A DNA stretch of 64,000 nucleotides from the NCBI GenBank assembly GCA_016110215.1, contig JADWQD010000012.1, forward strand, positions 1,116,001 through 1,180,000, written 5' to 3'. This DNA comes from Capronia americana (Eukaryota; Ascomycota; Eurotiomycetes; Chaetothyriales; Herpotrichiellaceae). The position numbers were made by a program, and so were the translations under genes. Each line of letters begins with the position of its first letter. Within the stretch, counting starts at the first letter, position 1. The notes under the pieces are model-generated. The model was given only the letters and a program-made list of their open reading frames with translations. It was not told the origin of the DNA and did not search any database. Shown one piece after another: positions 32,153 to 42,107 of this stretch.

Positions 32153-34234
32153 TCACGCCCCAGAACCGCCCATCCGCTTCGTCCACACCCTCATCGCGCC
32201 GTTGCCGCCTCGATTCGCCCGCAGAAAATACGGCACGGCCACGACGTCTCGCGAAGTGTCGTCATATCGCCACGGCCGCGATCCATAAAGAGTTCGTTTA
32301 CTTTGACCTTGAGCTTGAGCTTGACCGCCACCGCCGTCCTCACATTCAGATTCCCACCTGGTAAGTGCAAGCTGTCTCCCCTTTGCAATGAGCGGAACCA
32401 CTCCCTCGACGCCGGCGATCTGCATCTCCGGCCCTTCACGGACTGGGGTATCCTCCAACGCGAGCACGTCAATGTCGGTGTCTGCATTGTCCACGTCCTC
32501 GATACAGTAGACTAGCGGCCCGCGGGTTAGGCAGAGCTCATCCTTCCCCGTTAGCGGGTTCGCATACATTATCCGCGGGGCGACGTGAAACGAGAGTCTT
32601 ATGGTCACTGGACCCACCGGATTTGCGGCGCCGCGGTCTAGCGCAACGTGGAGGTATCCATCCCTTAATTCACCAGCGGTGGAGCAGGTGAAGTGGCCGG
32701 GCTGGGAGGCCCAGCTTGGGACGCGGAGCGCGAGGGCGATGGTCGTCCCCATCGCTGCAGCATCGCCTGTGATCGTGATGGCCACGTCGCCGGACCAGGG
32801 CATATTTGTGGTCTGGCGGATGGTGAGATTTATCCCCGGAATGGTGACTTCGCTGGCGATGTAGAGATGGATGGCGACTGCGACGCGCAATTCGTCTGTG
32901 CTGGTGCTGTAGATCAACGACCCCAGTGATCCGAGCAGCTTCGCAACGTTGGGTGGACAACACGCCACGCCAAACCATTTGCTCCGCTCCTTGGGCTGGT
33001 TGCGCACCGTCCGCAGCACATTCTGGTAGTAGAATGCGTTGCCCTCGGTGTTGACGGCCCCGAGGAACGCATTGTATAGACAGGTCTCCATGACCTCGGC
33101 GTACTCGGACTGGATTCCGAGCCGGGGATCCAAGTGCAGCAGCCGGTGACACCAGTGGATGAGCGCAAAGGTGGCGCACGTCTCGGCGTAGCAACCCTGC
33201 GACTCGAGGTCGGGCAGCGCGTACGCGTCGCCGAACCCTTCCCATTGCGTGACGGAGCCGATTCCCCCCGTTATGTAGAGTTTGGAGTCGACAAGGTCGC
33301 GCCACAGGCGGGATAGAGCCGGTTCGATTTTCCGGACTGCCTGGTCTTGGTCGCCGAGCAGACGCACCAGGTCCGTTGCGCCAGCGAGGGAGTACATCGC
33401 ACGGACGGCGTGGCCGTGTAGTTCGGTCTGCTCAGCGAGCGGGCGGTCGGCTTGCTGGTATGCGTAGTCACGCGGCTCCCGATACCAGGGCTTGTGCTCG
33501 CTGCCCATGTGCTCGTAGGGGTCTGCGCCGCGGGCCCGGGCCTCACGGTCGAAGTATATCTCGGGAGCTTCGGCCTCGGGGGCGGTGTTCTCTTCGTCGT
33601 CGTAGTGTTGGCCACGCTCGAGGATGAAATACCGCGCGAGTTTCAACGGCAGCGGGTCGAGTGTCAATTCATGGAGGCGCAGCAATGCGAGCTCGATCTC
33701 CTGGTGGCCTGGGTACCCTTGCCTTTTGGTGGGTTCAGGCCCGAAGATCGAGTCGACGTGCTGGAGTGCTTTCGTAGCCACGGCCAGCAACCTCCCGCTG
33801 TGGGTGAGGATCTCGTACGCGACCGTCGCTTCGATCAGGTGTCCGAGACAGTACAGCTCGTGCATGTCCCGGAGGTTGGTCCACCGTTGCCTAATCCCCC
33901 GGACGGTGTAGTACGAATTGATGTAGCCGTCGGGATGCTGGGCCGCGGAGATCATGTCGACTGCTGCCTCGACTTCCGCCCGGAGGGCCTCGTCGTCGGG
34001 GTGTTTCAGCAGGTAGTAACATGCCGCTTCGGTGACTTTGTAGATGTCGCTGTCCCAAAAGGGGTGCGGCTTGATGGGATGGCCTTCCTTCCACGTTAGG
34101 CACTGCCAGTGGTTCGCTGACTTTTGGGCCTCGATTATCGCCGGAATGGTCACTTGGCCGGCGCGGTCCTGCAGCTGAGACCAGAAGGGGGAGGTAATGA
34201 TAACGTGCTCAATAGAGACGGGGGAGTACGGCAT
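32153..34234 (-). CDS. GH127-family glycoside hydrolase (beta-L-arabinofuranosidase type)
   Basis: A single exon of 693 aa starts at the ATG at 34232-34234. The family (formerly DUF1680) has an (alpha/alpha)6 barrel and uses a Zn-bound cysteine nucleophile. The expected residues are here: Glu332 in QWEGFGDAY, Glu351 and Cys353 in CYAETCATF, and Cys425/Cys426 in FGVACCPPN; in the Bifidobacterium enzyme the equivalent Glu acts as acid/base and a Cys of the CC pair as nucleophile. LRDMHELYCLGHLIEA is another family block. No signal peptide is visible at the start (MPYSPVSIEHVIITS), so the enzyme is probably cytosolic. That fits hydrolysis after uptake, with the divergent sugar transporter next door. 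A C-terminal Gly/Gln-rich tail (GGGQAQAQGQSKRT) is unusual. Substrate could also be another furanoside. Confidence 0.9.
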   Translation of the reverse strand: MPYSPVSIEHVIITSPFWSQLQDRAGQVTIPAIIEAQKSANHWQCLTWKEGHPIKPHPFWDSDIYKVTEAACYYLLKHPDDEALRAEVEAAVDMISAAQHPDGYINSYYTVRGIRQRWTNLRDMHELYCLGHLIEATVAYEILTHSGRLLAVATKALQHVDSIFGPEPTKRQGYPGHQEIELALLRLHELTLDPLPLKLARYFILERGQHYDDEENTAPEAEAPEIYFDREARARGADPYEHMGSEHKPWYREPRDYAYQQADRPLAEQTELHGHAVRAMYSLAGATDLVRLLGDQDQAVRKIEPALSRLWRDLVDSKLYITGGIGSVTQWEGFGDAYALPDLESQGCYAETCATFALIHWCHRLLHLDPRLGIQSEYAEVMETCLYNAFLGAVNTEGNAFYYQNVLRTVRNQPKERSKWFGVACCPPNVAKLLGSLGSLIYSTSTDELRVAVAIHLYIASEVTIPGINLTIRQTTNMPWSGDVAITITGDAAAMGTTIALALRVPSWASQPGHFTCSTAGELRDGYLHVALDRGAANPVGPVTIRLSFHVAPRIMYANPLTGKDELCLTRGPLVYCIEDVDNADTDIDVLALEDTPVREGPEMQIAGVEGVVPLIAKGRQLALTRWESECEDGGGGQAQAQGQSKRTLYGSRPWRYDDTSRDVVAVPYFLRANRGGNGAMRVWTKRMGGSGA

Positions 34235-35075
34235 GGTGGACGCGTGGTGTATCCCAAGGTCTGATAACGTGTCGAGCGACGTTGTCTATCTGGTCTGGTT
34301 GTAAACAGAGAAGAGTCCAAATACTGTGTACTTACTTTCCTGCTTTTGCCTCGTAGGGTCTGCCGGAGACAAGCCATCGCTCTACACCATGGGGCCGGTG
34401 GTCAAGACGCCTCGCCTCGCCTCGTGCCTGTACTGATCTCCGGAAAGCCCGCGGACGATACCGGAGTGAAGATTATTCTTCTTGGGTTCCGCTTTCTCTT
34501 CGCCGAGGACGTATGATGCCTCGACTCTCCACGTGGAATCATCTTGACGCATTCCCCGCAGCCACCCACCGACAGGGGGAATTTCCGAGGCGTCGATTGG
34601 CGGAAGCTCCATCCAAGGCCGGGCCTTTGTGGCAGCCAATGGGCCACAGAAACGTCTTCACACAATGCCATGCCTGCCACACCCAGTTGCCGAGTGTTTG
34701 CCCACCGGTGATTGACTCCAAAAAGGCAAGATCGTACACAGATCTACGGGGAAGACCGTTGCCACCGGAGCCTCGTTCTGCTGCCTAGGCCGAGACCACT
34801 GATCGACAGCTCGGTTCGCCTGTGAGTATGTCGAATCCAGCGACTTGGACTCACCAGTCGTCCTCCTACCGTCCCTGGTAATCTGCCTGGGTTTCTCCGC
34901 TCTCCAGGTCTGGGCTCTGCTTTACCCCGGCAGGAAGGTCAACCATCGAAGTCGCAGCAAAAGTATATTAAGCATGGAGCGGTCGTTGAGTGAAAGTCCT
35001 CCTTCAAACCCGTGGCAATTCTCCTTTCTTTGACCTCCCAATCTGACCAGACTCCAACTGACGAAGGCGTTCAAG
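34235..35075. promoter_or_regulatory. Shared upstream region GH127 / MFS sugar transporter
   Basis: The 841 bp between the divergent hydrolase and transporter ATGs should hold both promoters. A minus-strand frame at 34382-34680 has no recognisable family and is not called. No single binding site stands out. Confidence 0.4.
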
Positions 35076-36745
35076 ATGGCGAAGGGCGATTGGTATATTT
35101 ATTGGATTTGCGCCGTGGCATCGTTGGCAAACATTTTCCAAGGATTCGACAGCGGCATATACTCCATCATCATCTCTGACCACAAATTTACCGACTACTT
35201 CCATCTCTCGGATGCCAGAGTTGGTGTTGTGGCCAGTATGAGTAAGGATCACTCCCCTGGCTGTGTGGAAGAGACGGCAGCTAACTCGGTCCAACAGTCA
35301 GCTTGGGGAACGTCATTGGCAACCTGTTCGTCGCTTGGTGGCTCATTTGGTATATCGGCCGACGATATGCTTTTGTTCACGGTACTGTCATTCTTCTGGT
35401 CGGTGTTGCCCTCCAGGCTGGGGCCCGCGACTTCGCCATGGTAGTGGTTGGGAGGATCATCGCCGGGATCGGCACCTCAATGTGAGCGAGACATGACACT
35501 ATATCTCCTGAAAACCACTCTGACACCGCTTTAGCATCGGTACCAACCTTGCAGCATACCAAGCAGAAGTCTCATCCCCTTGGATCCGCGGCAGAGTCGT
35601 GTCCTTTGTCCAGCTATCTTACCAGGTCGGCGTCCTCATTGCCTACGTTGTTGGCCTGGGCACAGTCAAGATTTCGGGCAACAACTCGTGGCGAATCGCG
35701 ACCGCTCTGCAGGTTGTGCCAGGCGTGGTCTTGATCATCGCTTCGTTCACCATCCCCGAGTCGCCTCGCTGGATCGTCGAACGCCATCCCCAACAAGCAG
35801 CTCGTGCTCTGAAAGAACTGTCGAGGGTCCGCAGACTGCCTCAAGACCATGGCGAGGTGACGCACGAGTATGCCGAGCTGGTGGCCGCCCGGGACTACCG
35901 CCTCGAGAATGAAGACACACAGACGTGGTCGTACTTCCTCCACTCGTTCGCTGTGTGGAAGCGGATCGCTTATGGTATGAGTACCATGGCCCTGGGCCAG
36001 CTTTCAGGCGTCGGTGCTCTGATGATCTACGGCATCTTGATCTTCGAGGGGCTGGGTTTCTCCTCCGGAACCATGTCACTGCTGTTGAATGTGGTATCCG
36101 GGGTGCTGTGTCTGGCAGCCACCGGTATCACCACCGGAGGTGTGGACAAATGGGGCCGCAAAATCACACTGCTGGCTGGATCAGCGACCATGATCCTCAG
36201 CTACATCATCATCGCCGCCTTGAATGACGCGTATCCCACGGCCACGAATTTCAACCGAGGCGCCGCCATTGCGTCGGTCGTGTTCATTTATGTCATCCAA
36301 ATGTCCTACAGTGGTGCAATGGGCCCTGTGGCGTAAGTGCTTCCCCTGCAGGCAGCTGTGGTAACTCGCTAACGGCAACAGATGGATTTATGCGTCTGAG
36401 ATCTTTCCGACTCATTTGCGCGATAAGGGCATCAACGTCAGTCAGGCCGGCCAACAGATTACGACCCTCTGGATCAATCAGGCTTGGCCGGTGATGTTCG
36501 CATCTGCTGGCCATAACGCCTATTGGATTTTGGTGGGCATCAATGCCTTGGGATTCGTCGCCGTCTTCTTTTTGTGGCCGGAAACCAAGGGCATCAGTCT
36601 CGAGCACATGGACCACATTTTCGGAGAAGTCGACAAGGTCGAGGCGCAGGTTGCTGCAAGAGGACTGTCGAACGTTGAGAATATCCTTGAGACCGAGTCA
36701 GTTAAGGGCGTTATCCTGCACAACGAGGACACTGAGCGCAAGTGA
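35076..36745 (+). CDS. MFS sugar transporter
   Basis: Four exons, 35076-35241, 35298-35481, 35535-36332 and 36382-36745, give 503 aa. Junctions read VVASM/ISLGNVIGN, AGIGTS/IIGTNLAAY and GAMGPVA/WIYASEIF. About twelve membrane segments are visible. Sugar-porter signatures are GRRYA after TM2, ESPRWIVERHP, DKWGRKITLL and PETKGISLEHMDHIF near the end. It should carry a mono- or oligosaccharide by proton symport at the plasma membrane. Some usual features, such as the classical RxGRR in loop 2-3, appear as IGRRY. The cytosolic tail is acidic. Substrate is unknown; position opposite a GH127 gene suggests a pentose or arabino-oligosaccharide. Confidence 0.9.
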
Positions 36746-37440
36746 GACGCCACCGCGAGGGATCCTGGCCATAGACTTATCTCGTATTAAACACCACCGT
36801 CGATGGATAGAATTGACGTCGCTGACTGTTTATATTGATGGCGCTCCTTTTTTCCGTCGAATTGGTGGTTCTGCTTCAGACACCTCGCATGAGTGCTAAA
36901 AAAGTCCACGACGCTGATGTCCTCGCAAGGCTGCTTCTTCCCCATTTGCTTCGAGTCGCCGTCGTTTCCGATTCTGGCTGGATTAGGAAATGGCCATATC
37001 AGACCAAGAATTGCTATGCCCCTCTCCGCGGCATATTTCGCGATCGCATCATAGCTGGGCAACTCTTGCGTGCCTGCTACAGTTGATGGCGGACTGGGCA
37101 TTGACCTAGTCAGGATGGGACGGTCGGTTATCTGCGGGGCTTGCTGGAAGTCTGGACACATCGAATTGGCTGAGGGAATCTGCTTTCCGAGCGGAGCTTT
37201 CGAGCAGACTTTTCCCTCATTTTGCGCGCCAGCTTCCTGAGATAAGAGACCTGGCTGTGTTTGAAGGTTGAGACTCGTGGAGTTCCTGTCGGGTTTGTTA
37301 CTGAAAGTCCTTGGGTAATTGGGCGGAGATCTTCGCAGGACGCGGCATTACATCCGCACAAGAATTCTTCGGCCTCGGGACCCCGGTACACGGACAGCTG
37401 TTGCCGGTTGTCCACTGGACGAATTCACATCTTCGTCGCG
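36746..37440. other. Intergenic region between two MFS genes
   Basis: The 695 bp contain the permease promoter. A minus-strand frame at 36787-37161 has a coding-like stretch (DAIAKYAAERGIAILGLIW) but no start context, homologue or partner exon that I can recognise. Confidence 0.4.
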
Positions 37441-39098
37441 ATGCCCAGTAAGCCCTGCACAAAATTTGACAAACTTTCCAAGTATGCTGATATTGTTGAC
37501 ACAGGCGAAAAAGACATCGCGGCTTCGGTGGTGCCAGAATACGCTCAATCATGGGACAAACAGGTTGAACGACGGGTGGTGCGCAAGATTGACTTTGCGT
37601 TGATACCCTTGATGTGGATCGGATATGGGCTTGTTTACTATGACAAGGTAAGGGCGACCAGCAACATGTCTGCGCAGGCGAGATCCTGGACTTGTCATCT
37701 CCATCACAACGGAGCTCCCTGGGCATATCCTTCTGATACAGCTGTGCTAACCATGCTCCTGGATAGGCTATTCTCGGTGGAGCCTCTGTGTTTGGGATGA
37801 CCACAGACTTGAAGCTTAAAGTCGTAACCGACCCGACCTCGACACCACCAAAGGTCTCCACGACGCGCCTCAGCTGGGCAACATCCCTCTTCTATTTCGG
37901 CATGCTAGCTGGTGTGGGCCCGCTCACATATCTCTTCCAGCGCTTTCATCTCGGTCGTACCATTGGGGTGGCCGTCATCGTCTGGGGTGTGATTGCCATG
38001 TCAACTGCCGGGGTGACGACCTACCGAGGTCTCTGGGTCCAACGATTCTTCCTAGGGTTTGCTGAAAGTATCATGCCGACGGCTTTCATGGTTATCATCT
38101 CCGGCTATTATACGCAGGCGGAGCAGACATGGCGCCAATGCCTGTGGTATTCTGCAACTGGTGGCTGGACAATAATAGGGGCTCTGATAAATTTCGGATT
38201 TGCGCATCTAACTGGCGGCGATCTCAAGAACTGGCAGTACCTTTACCTGATGGCCGGAGCGTTGACCATTGTATACGGCATTGTGTTTCTGTCCTTCCCG
38301 AATTCACCTGCCCAAGCATGGTGGTTCAGCGAGGAAGAGAAAAGGGTGGCTATTGAGCGGCTGCGCATGGGCCAACTGGGCGTTCGATGTCAGAAGATCA
38401 AATGGTCCCAGTTCAAGGAGGCATGTCTGGATGTGAAGGTCTGGCTCATTGCGATCATGATGGGGAGCGCGTACTCGGTGAACGGCGCTGTAAGTGGGTT
38501 TGGACCTCTAATCGTGTCGACATTTGGCTGGTCCGCGTACGACTCTTTGCTGTGGCAGATGCCTCTCGGAGGAGTGTGTTTCATCGGGATCTTGCTCTGC
38601 GGATATCTCAGCTTGAAGTTGGCCAACATCCGGCTGATCATGCTGGTCGCTTGTTGCTTGCCGGTCATTGCGGGCTGCGCCATGATTTGGAAGAGTGACT
38701 GGTACCATCATGCCGCGACACCTATTGCAGGCTACACGATCATCGGCGCCTTCGCTCCGGTCACGTCCTTGATTGTCAGTATGGGCATGGCAAACGTGGC
38801 AGGCAACACGAAGAAAAGTTTCCAGGCTGCCGCGATATTCGTCTTCTACACCGTCGGCAATATATCCGGTCCATTCTGGGTCAAGACGGAGACAGTGAAG
38901 GAGCACTACCCTGAGCTGTGGGAGGGGATTATTGGCTGCTACGCGCTTGTCATTGTGTTAGCCATCGTGCTTTACGTGATGCTGAGAGCGGAGAACCGAA
39001 AGAGGGACAGGTTGAACCTCGAGGAGAAGGAAGCTGAGCGAGTTGCATTTGACGATCTGACCGACAAGGAGAATTTGTACTTCCGATACGTGTACTAG
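37441..39098 (+). CDS. MFS anion:cation symporter, Dal5/allantoate permease-like
   Basis: Two exons, 37441-37647 and 37767-39098 (119-nt intron), join as LVYYDK/AILGGASVFGM; the product is 512 aa. The N-terminus (EKRVVRKIDFALIPLMW-like ERRVVRKIDFALIPLMW) and YDK at TM1 end are typical of the Dal5 subfamily. Further marks are LSWATSLFYFGML, LYLFQRF-like TYLFQRFHLGR, RFFLGFAESIMPTAFMVI, WYSATGGWTIIG, LFPNSPAQAWWFSEEEK-type FPNSPAQAWWFSEEEKRVA and NVAGNTKKSFQAAAIFVFY. Members carry allantoate, dipeptides, nicotinate, pantothenate or organic acids; the substrate here is unknown. The frame is open upstream to 37261 without a stop, so an N-terminal extension cannot be excluded, but MPSKPC fits family starts. 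Confidence 0.9.
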
Positions 39099-39356
39099 GA
39101 AGGGTGCGCGGATTGGAATTGTACGAGTTGCAATTCCTCGAATTACTGTGCACGTCACGGGATATGTGCCAAGAGAAAGTGGATCATCCACTTCAGGTTA
39201 GCGTACGATGGGCGAGTATCGCGAGACTTTTTTCCAATGCTCGTTCTCGAGATTCTGCAGCTCATCATCCGTGTTCAATTTCATCCTTGAGCCACTTGCA
39301 CCAATTCCTGCTTCTAGATTTGTGCTCATCCTTGTCTGTGCGCCGACCGTGTCAAT

Positions 39357-40537
39357 ATGTCAGTGATCAGACGAAGTGTTGGATTTCCTTGTTACTGATG
39401 AATATGCAGGTTTGCTCTACGCCGGAGCGCTTCGCGCCTTCTCAGTTCGCGATCTGCCTCTCTCATCGCTCCCGCTCGTACATATACCTCGATCAGCGCT
39501 CCCACATCTCGGATAGCCCAAAAAGGATCTGCAGTCCGGTTTCAACGGAGATGGGCAACAACCGGAGCAGGGGATAAGCCCCCTGTGTCTGCAGTTGAGC
39601 CCACACAAGCAGAAGAAGTTGAGAACGCTCAAACAGTCGCTCCCACCGAGCCCCTCCAGGCTGCAGAGCCTGCCAATGCCACAGAAGCGACAGAAGAGAC
39701 CCTACCCGCCGCCGAGACTCAGGAGAATCTCACTGCCAGAGGCGACTTTGCGACGGGCGATCATGCTCCCGCGATTGCTGAAACTGCAAATGCAACCGAA
39801 GCAACCGAGGAGGCTCTCCCAGCTGCCGAAACTGGCGAAAAGCTGGCGGCGGCCTCGGAATCAACCCCAGCATACTCTGACGCATCCCAACCTGGCCTGT
39901 TTGACAGGAAGGCGACACTCTACATTGGCAATTTGTTCTTTGATGTGACTGAAACCGACCTAGTCAAGGAGTTTTCGCGTTTTGGAACAGTTTCTCGGTG
40001 CAAGATTGTGCGAGACAGCCGCGGCCTGAGTAAAGGGTATGTCTGCCAATCGGTGTGCTTGCACCAAACACAGCTAACCATGATTCCAGTTTCGGATACA
40101 TCGACTACTCAACCCAGGAAGCCGCAGACGCAGCCTTGGAACGTCTGAACATGTCTCTCTTCGAAGGCCGTCGTATCACAGTCCAATACGCCGCCCGCCC
40201 TTCCAGCAACCTTGACACCCAGACTAGCCAGCACAAGCCTCTAAACCCTCCTTCCAAGACCCTCTTCATTGGCAACATGTCCTTTGAGATGACAGATCGC
40301 GACCTCACGAACCTCTTCCGCGGTGTCCGAAATGTCATTGACGTCCGAGTTGCGATCGACCGGCGGACTGGCCAGCCGAGAGGTTTCGCCCACGCAGATT
40401 TCATTGACATCAAGAGTGCCATGGAAGCCATGAAGCTGTTGAAGGAGAAGGAGATCTATGGCCGCAGACTCAGGGTAGACTTCTCATACTCTTCCGCGAG
40501 CAGAGCCCCCAAGAACGATCCTCCTGTTGAAAACTAG
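39357..40537 (+). CDS. Mitochondrial two-RRM RNA-binding protein
   Basis: Predicted exons are a 2-nt coding part (39357-39358), 39410-40036 and 40090-40537, giving 358 aa. The start codon is split: AT, then a 51-nt GTCAGT...CAG intron, then G, reading MFALRRSASRLLSSRSASL, an ideal mitochondrial presequence. No in-frame ATG otherwise precedes it. An acidic Ala/Glu/Pro linker with a duplicated 16-residue block (89-104 and 127-142) follows. RRM1 has LYIGNLFFDV (RNP2) and KGFGYIDY (RNP1, across the second intron); RRM2 has LFIGNMSFEM and PRGFAHADF. It probably binds mitochondrial transcripts. The organelle is inferred from the presequence. Similar RRM pairs occur in nucleolin-like Nsr1, but the presequence argues against a nucleolar role. 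Confidence 0.8.
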
Positions 40538-42107
40538 ATGTGGTATGACCATTGGCCACCAATGCGGCTGACGCTATGAACTTGGCAGTCCAGCTATTGT
40601 CATGTGCCAGTCTCAGCTGATACCAGGAGCTGAACCGCCAGCCACGAAAGCTTCGATGACGGACGGTCGTCCTCGATGCCCTGGACGAGAGCGGACAAGG
40701 CGGAGCTATTAAGGACTAGACCGGTGCAAGGCGTGCGCAGGCAGACTCCCGAGGCATCGGGAGCGCAGCTCACTATTGACATTTTGCCGGTTTGGATCGG
40801 TTTCGCCCCTGCGGTGGGCGACTGAATACGGAAGGACTTGCAATCGATCCTTCAGACGGCTGCTTCCCACCCCTTCTGTAACAAAGCTGACATGAATTCC
40901 CGGAGGGGCAGCGCTAGGTTTGGGTTGTACATGTTTTACTAAGAATTGTTGTATAATTCTAGCTTTGAACCGATGAGGTGGATGGGCGTCGGATGCGAAG
41001 CCGAGAAAAGAATCTGCTTTCATCACTGGGAAAAGTATTCAGTGGATGGAGTGAGAGAGCGAGATTCAGCATGTGGGATAGGTCAGGTCAGGTCGAAGAC
41101 GACACGGCACGTCTCTTGGCCGCTGTATAAGAGCATAATCTCCCTTCTTCTTGACGAGATATTCCCGTAAATACCCCCTCGTTTCCACTCCGCCTTGTTA
41201 GTTTACTCATCACCGCTGACTCGGGAGCCTCTGTGCTTCACTACGCTAGGTGCGCGCGATCGCGTCCTCTAGCCAACTAACCAGGAATGGAACCGACGCT
41301 CCGTCCATTATCAACCCAGATCCCCAACCCGCCCTTCTCGAGATGGTCTTGACGACATTTCCGGACCAGGGCAATCGCATTCTTCGATCCCGACTTCCAG
41401 TCATGTTGGTGGCTCCGGTCCTATGGTACGAGAAGCAGTCTGATGAAAGACTGTCCTTGGTATAAACCATTCGACTGTCGGCGGCTTCGAAGCCGTGCAC
41501 CTCCAGAGTGCGGAGTGGTAAACTGTGGGGATGGCAGCAATGTGAGCCCTGTTGCCCATTCTTCTCATCATCTGCGCCCGAGTTTCGACCCCGTGCGAAT
41601 CAATACCTTGTGCAGAGCCGCCCGTATCGCTGTAGTTCTGCTAGAACCGATCCACTGGACCTCCGCTGTGAGGTTTCGTGCCATTGCAGCTCCTCAGCCG
41701 ACTCAGCGATCAACGTGAGGAATGGCTGGAATGGTCTGTGCCTGAGAAAGCACCATTAATGTCCATATTGCAACATAGGTGGTGCCTGCGAGCTTCAACT
41801 TAAGGGCACGAGGTGGTACAACCTGTACAACCCAGTGTGCCAGTCACGCCAGTGTGCCGAGATAGGGCACTTGGGTGCGCCTTCCTCGGACGAGCAGCTT
41901 CCGGAGTGGATTCTAGACTCTCCTCACTCATTCCGGTTTTGCCTCGGTTGCCGCCCGCCATCAACAGGGTCCAACAGGGACCAACCAGTACAGCACCGTT
42001 GCTGACTTATTAACTTGCCTCTCCAAACCAACGTAGCTGCCGTGTCACCAGACTTTCTCTCACCCTGTCTATTCTGCAATCATTGTGTCACCTTGCCGTC
42101 CTTGAAG
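40538..42107. other. Intergenic region upstream of PEX5
   Basis: This 1.57-kb stretch has only short frames (up to 105 codons) with no motif. It presumably carries the PEX5 promoter and leader; PEX5 leaders can be long. No RNA gene was recognised. Confidence 0.45.

Noticed and set aside
32670..33305. Minus-strand frame of 211 codons and plus-strand frame 33452-34099 within GH127
   Set aside because: Both overlap the GH127 coding region with its catalytic motifs and show no domain of their own.
34382..34680. Minus-strand frames in the GH127/transporter promoter region
   Set aside because: Short, no family features, and located where the promoters must be.
36787..37161. Minus-strand frame with a coding-like stretch between the two MFS genes
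   Set aside because: No recognisable family, no good start and no partner exon; it could be chance.
37261..37440. Upstream in-frame extension of the Dal5-like permease
   Set aside because: The frame is open but has no family similarity, and the ATG at 37441 gives a normal N-terminus.
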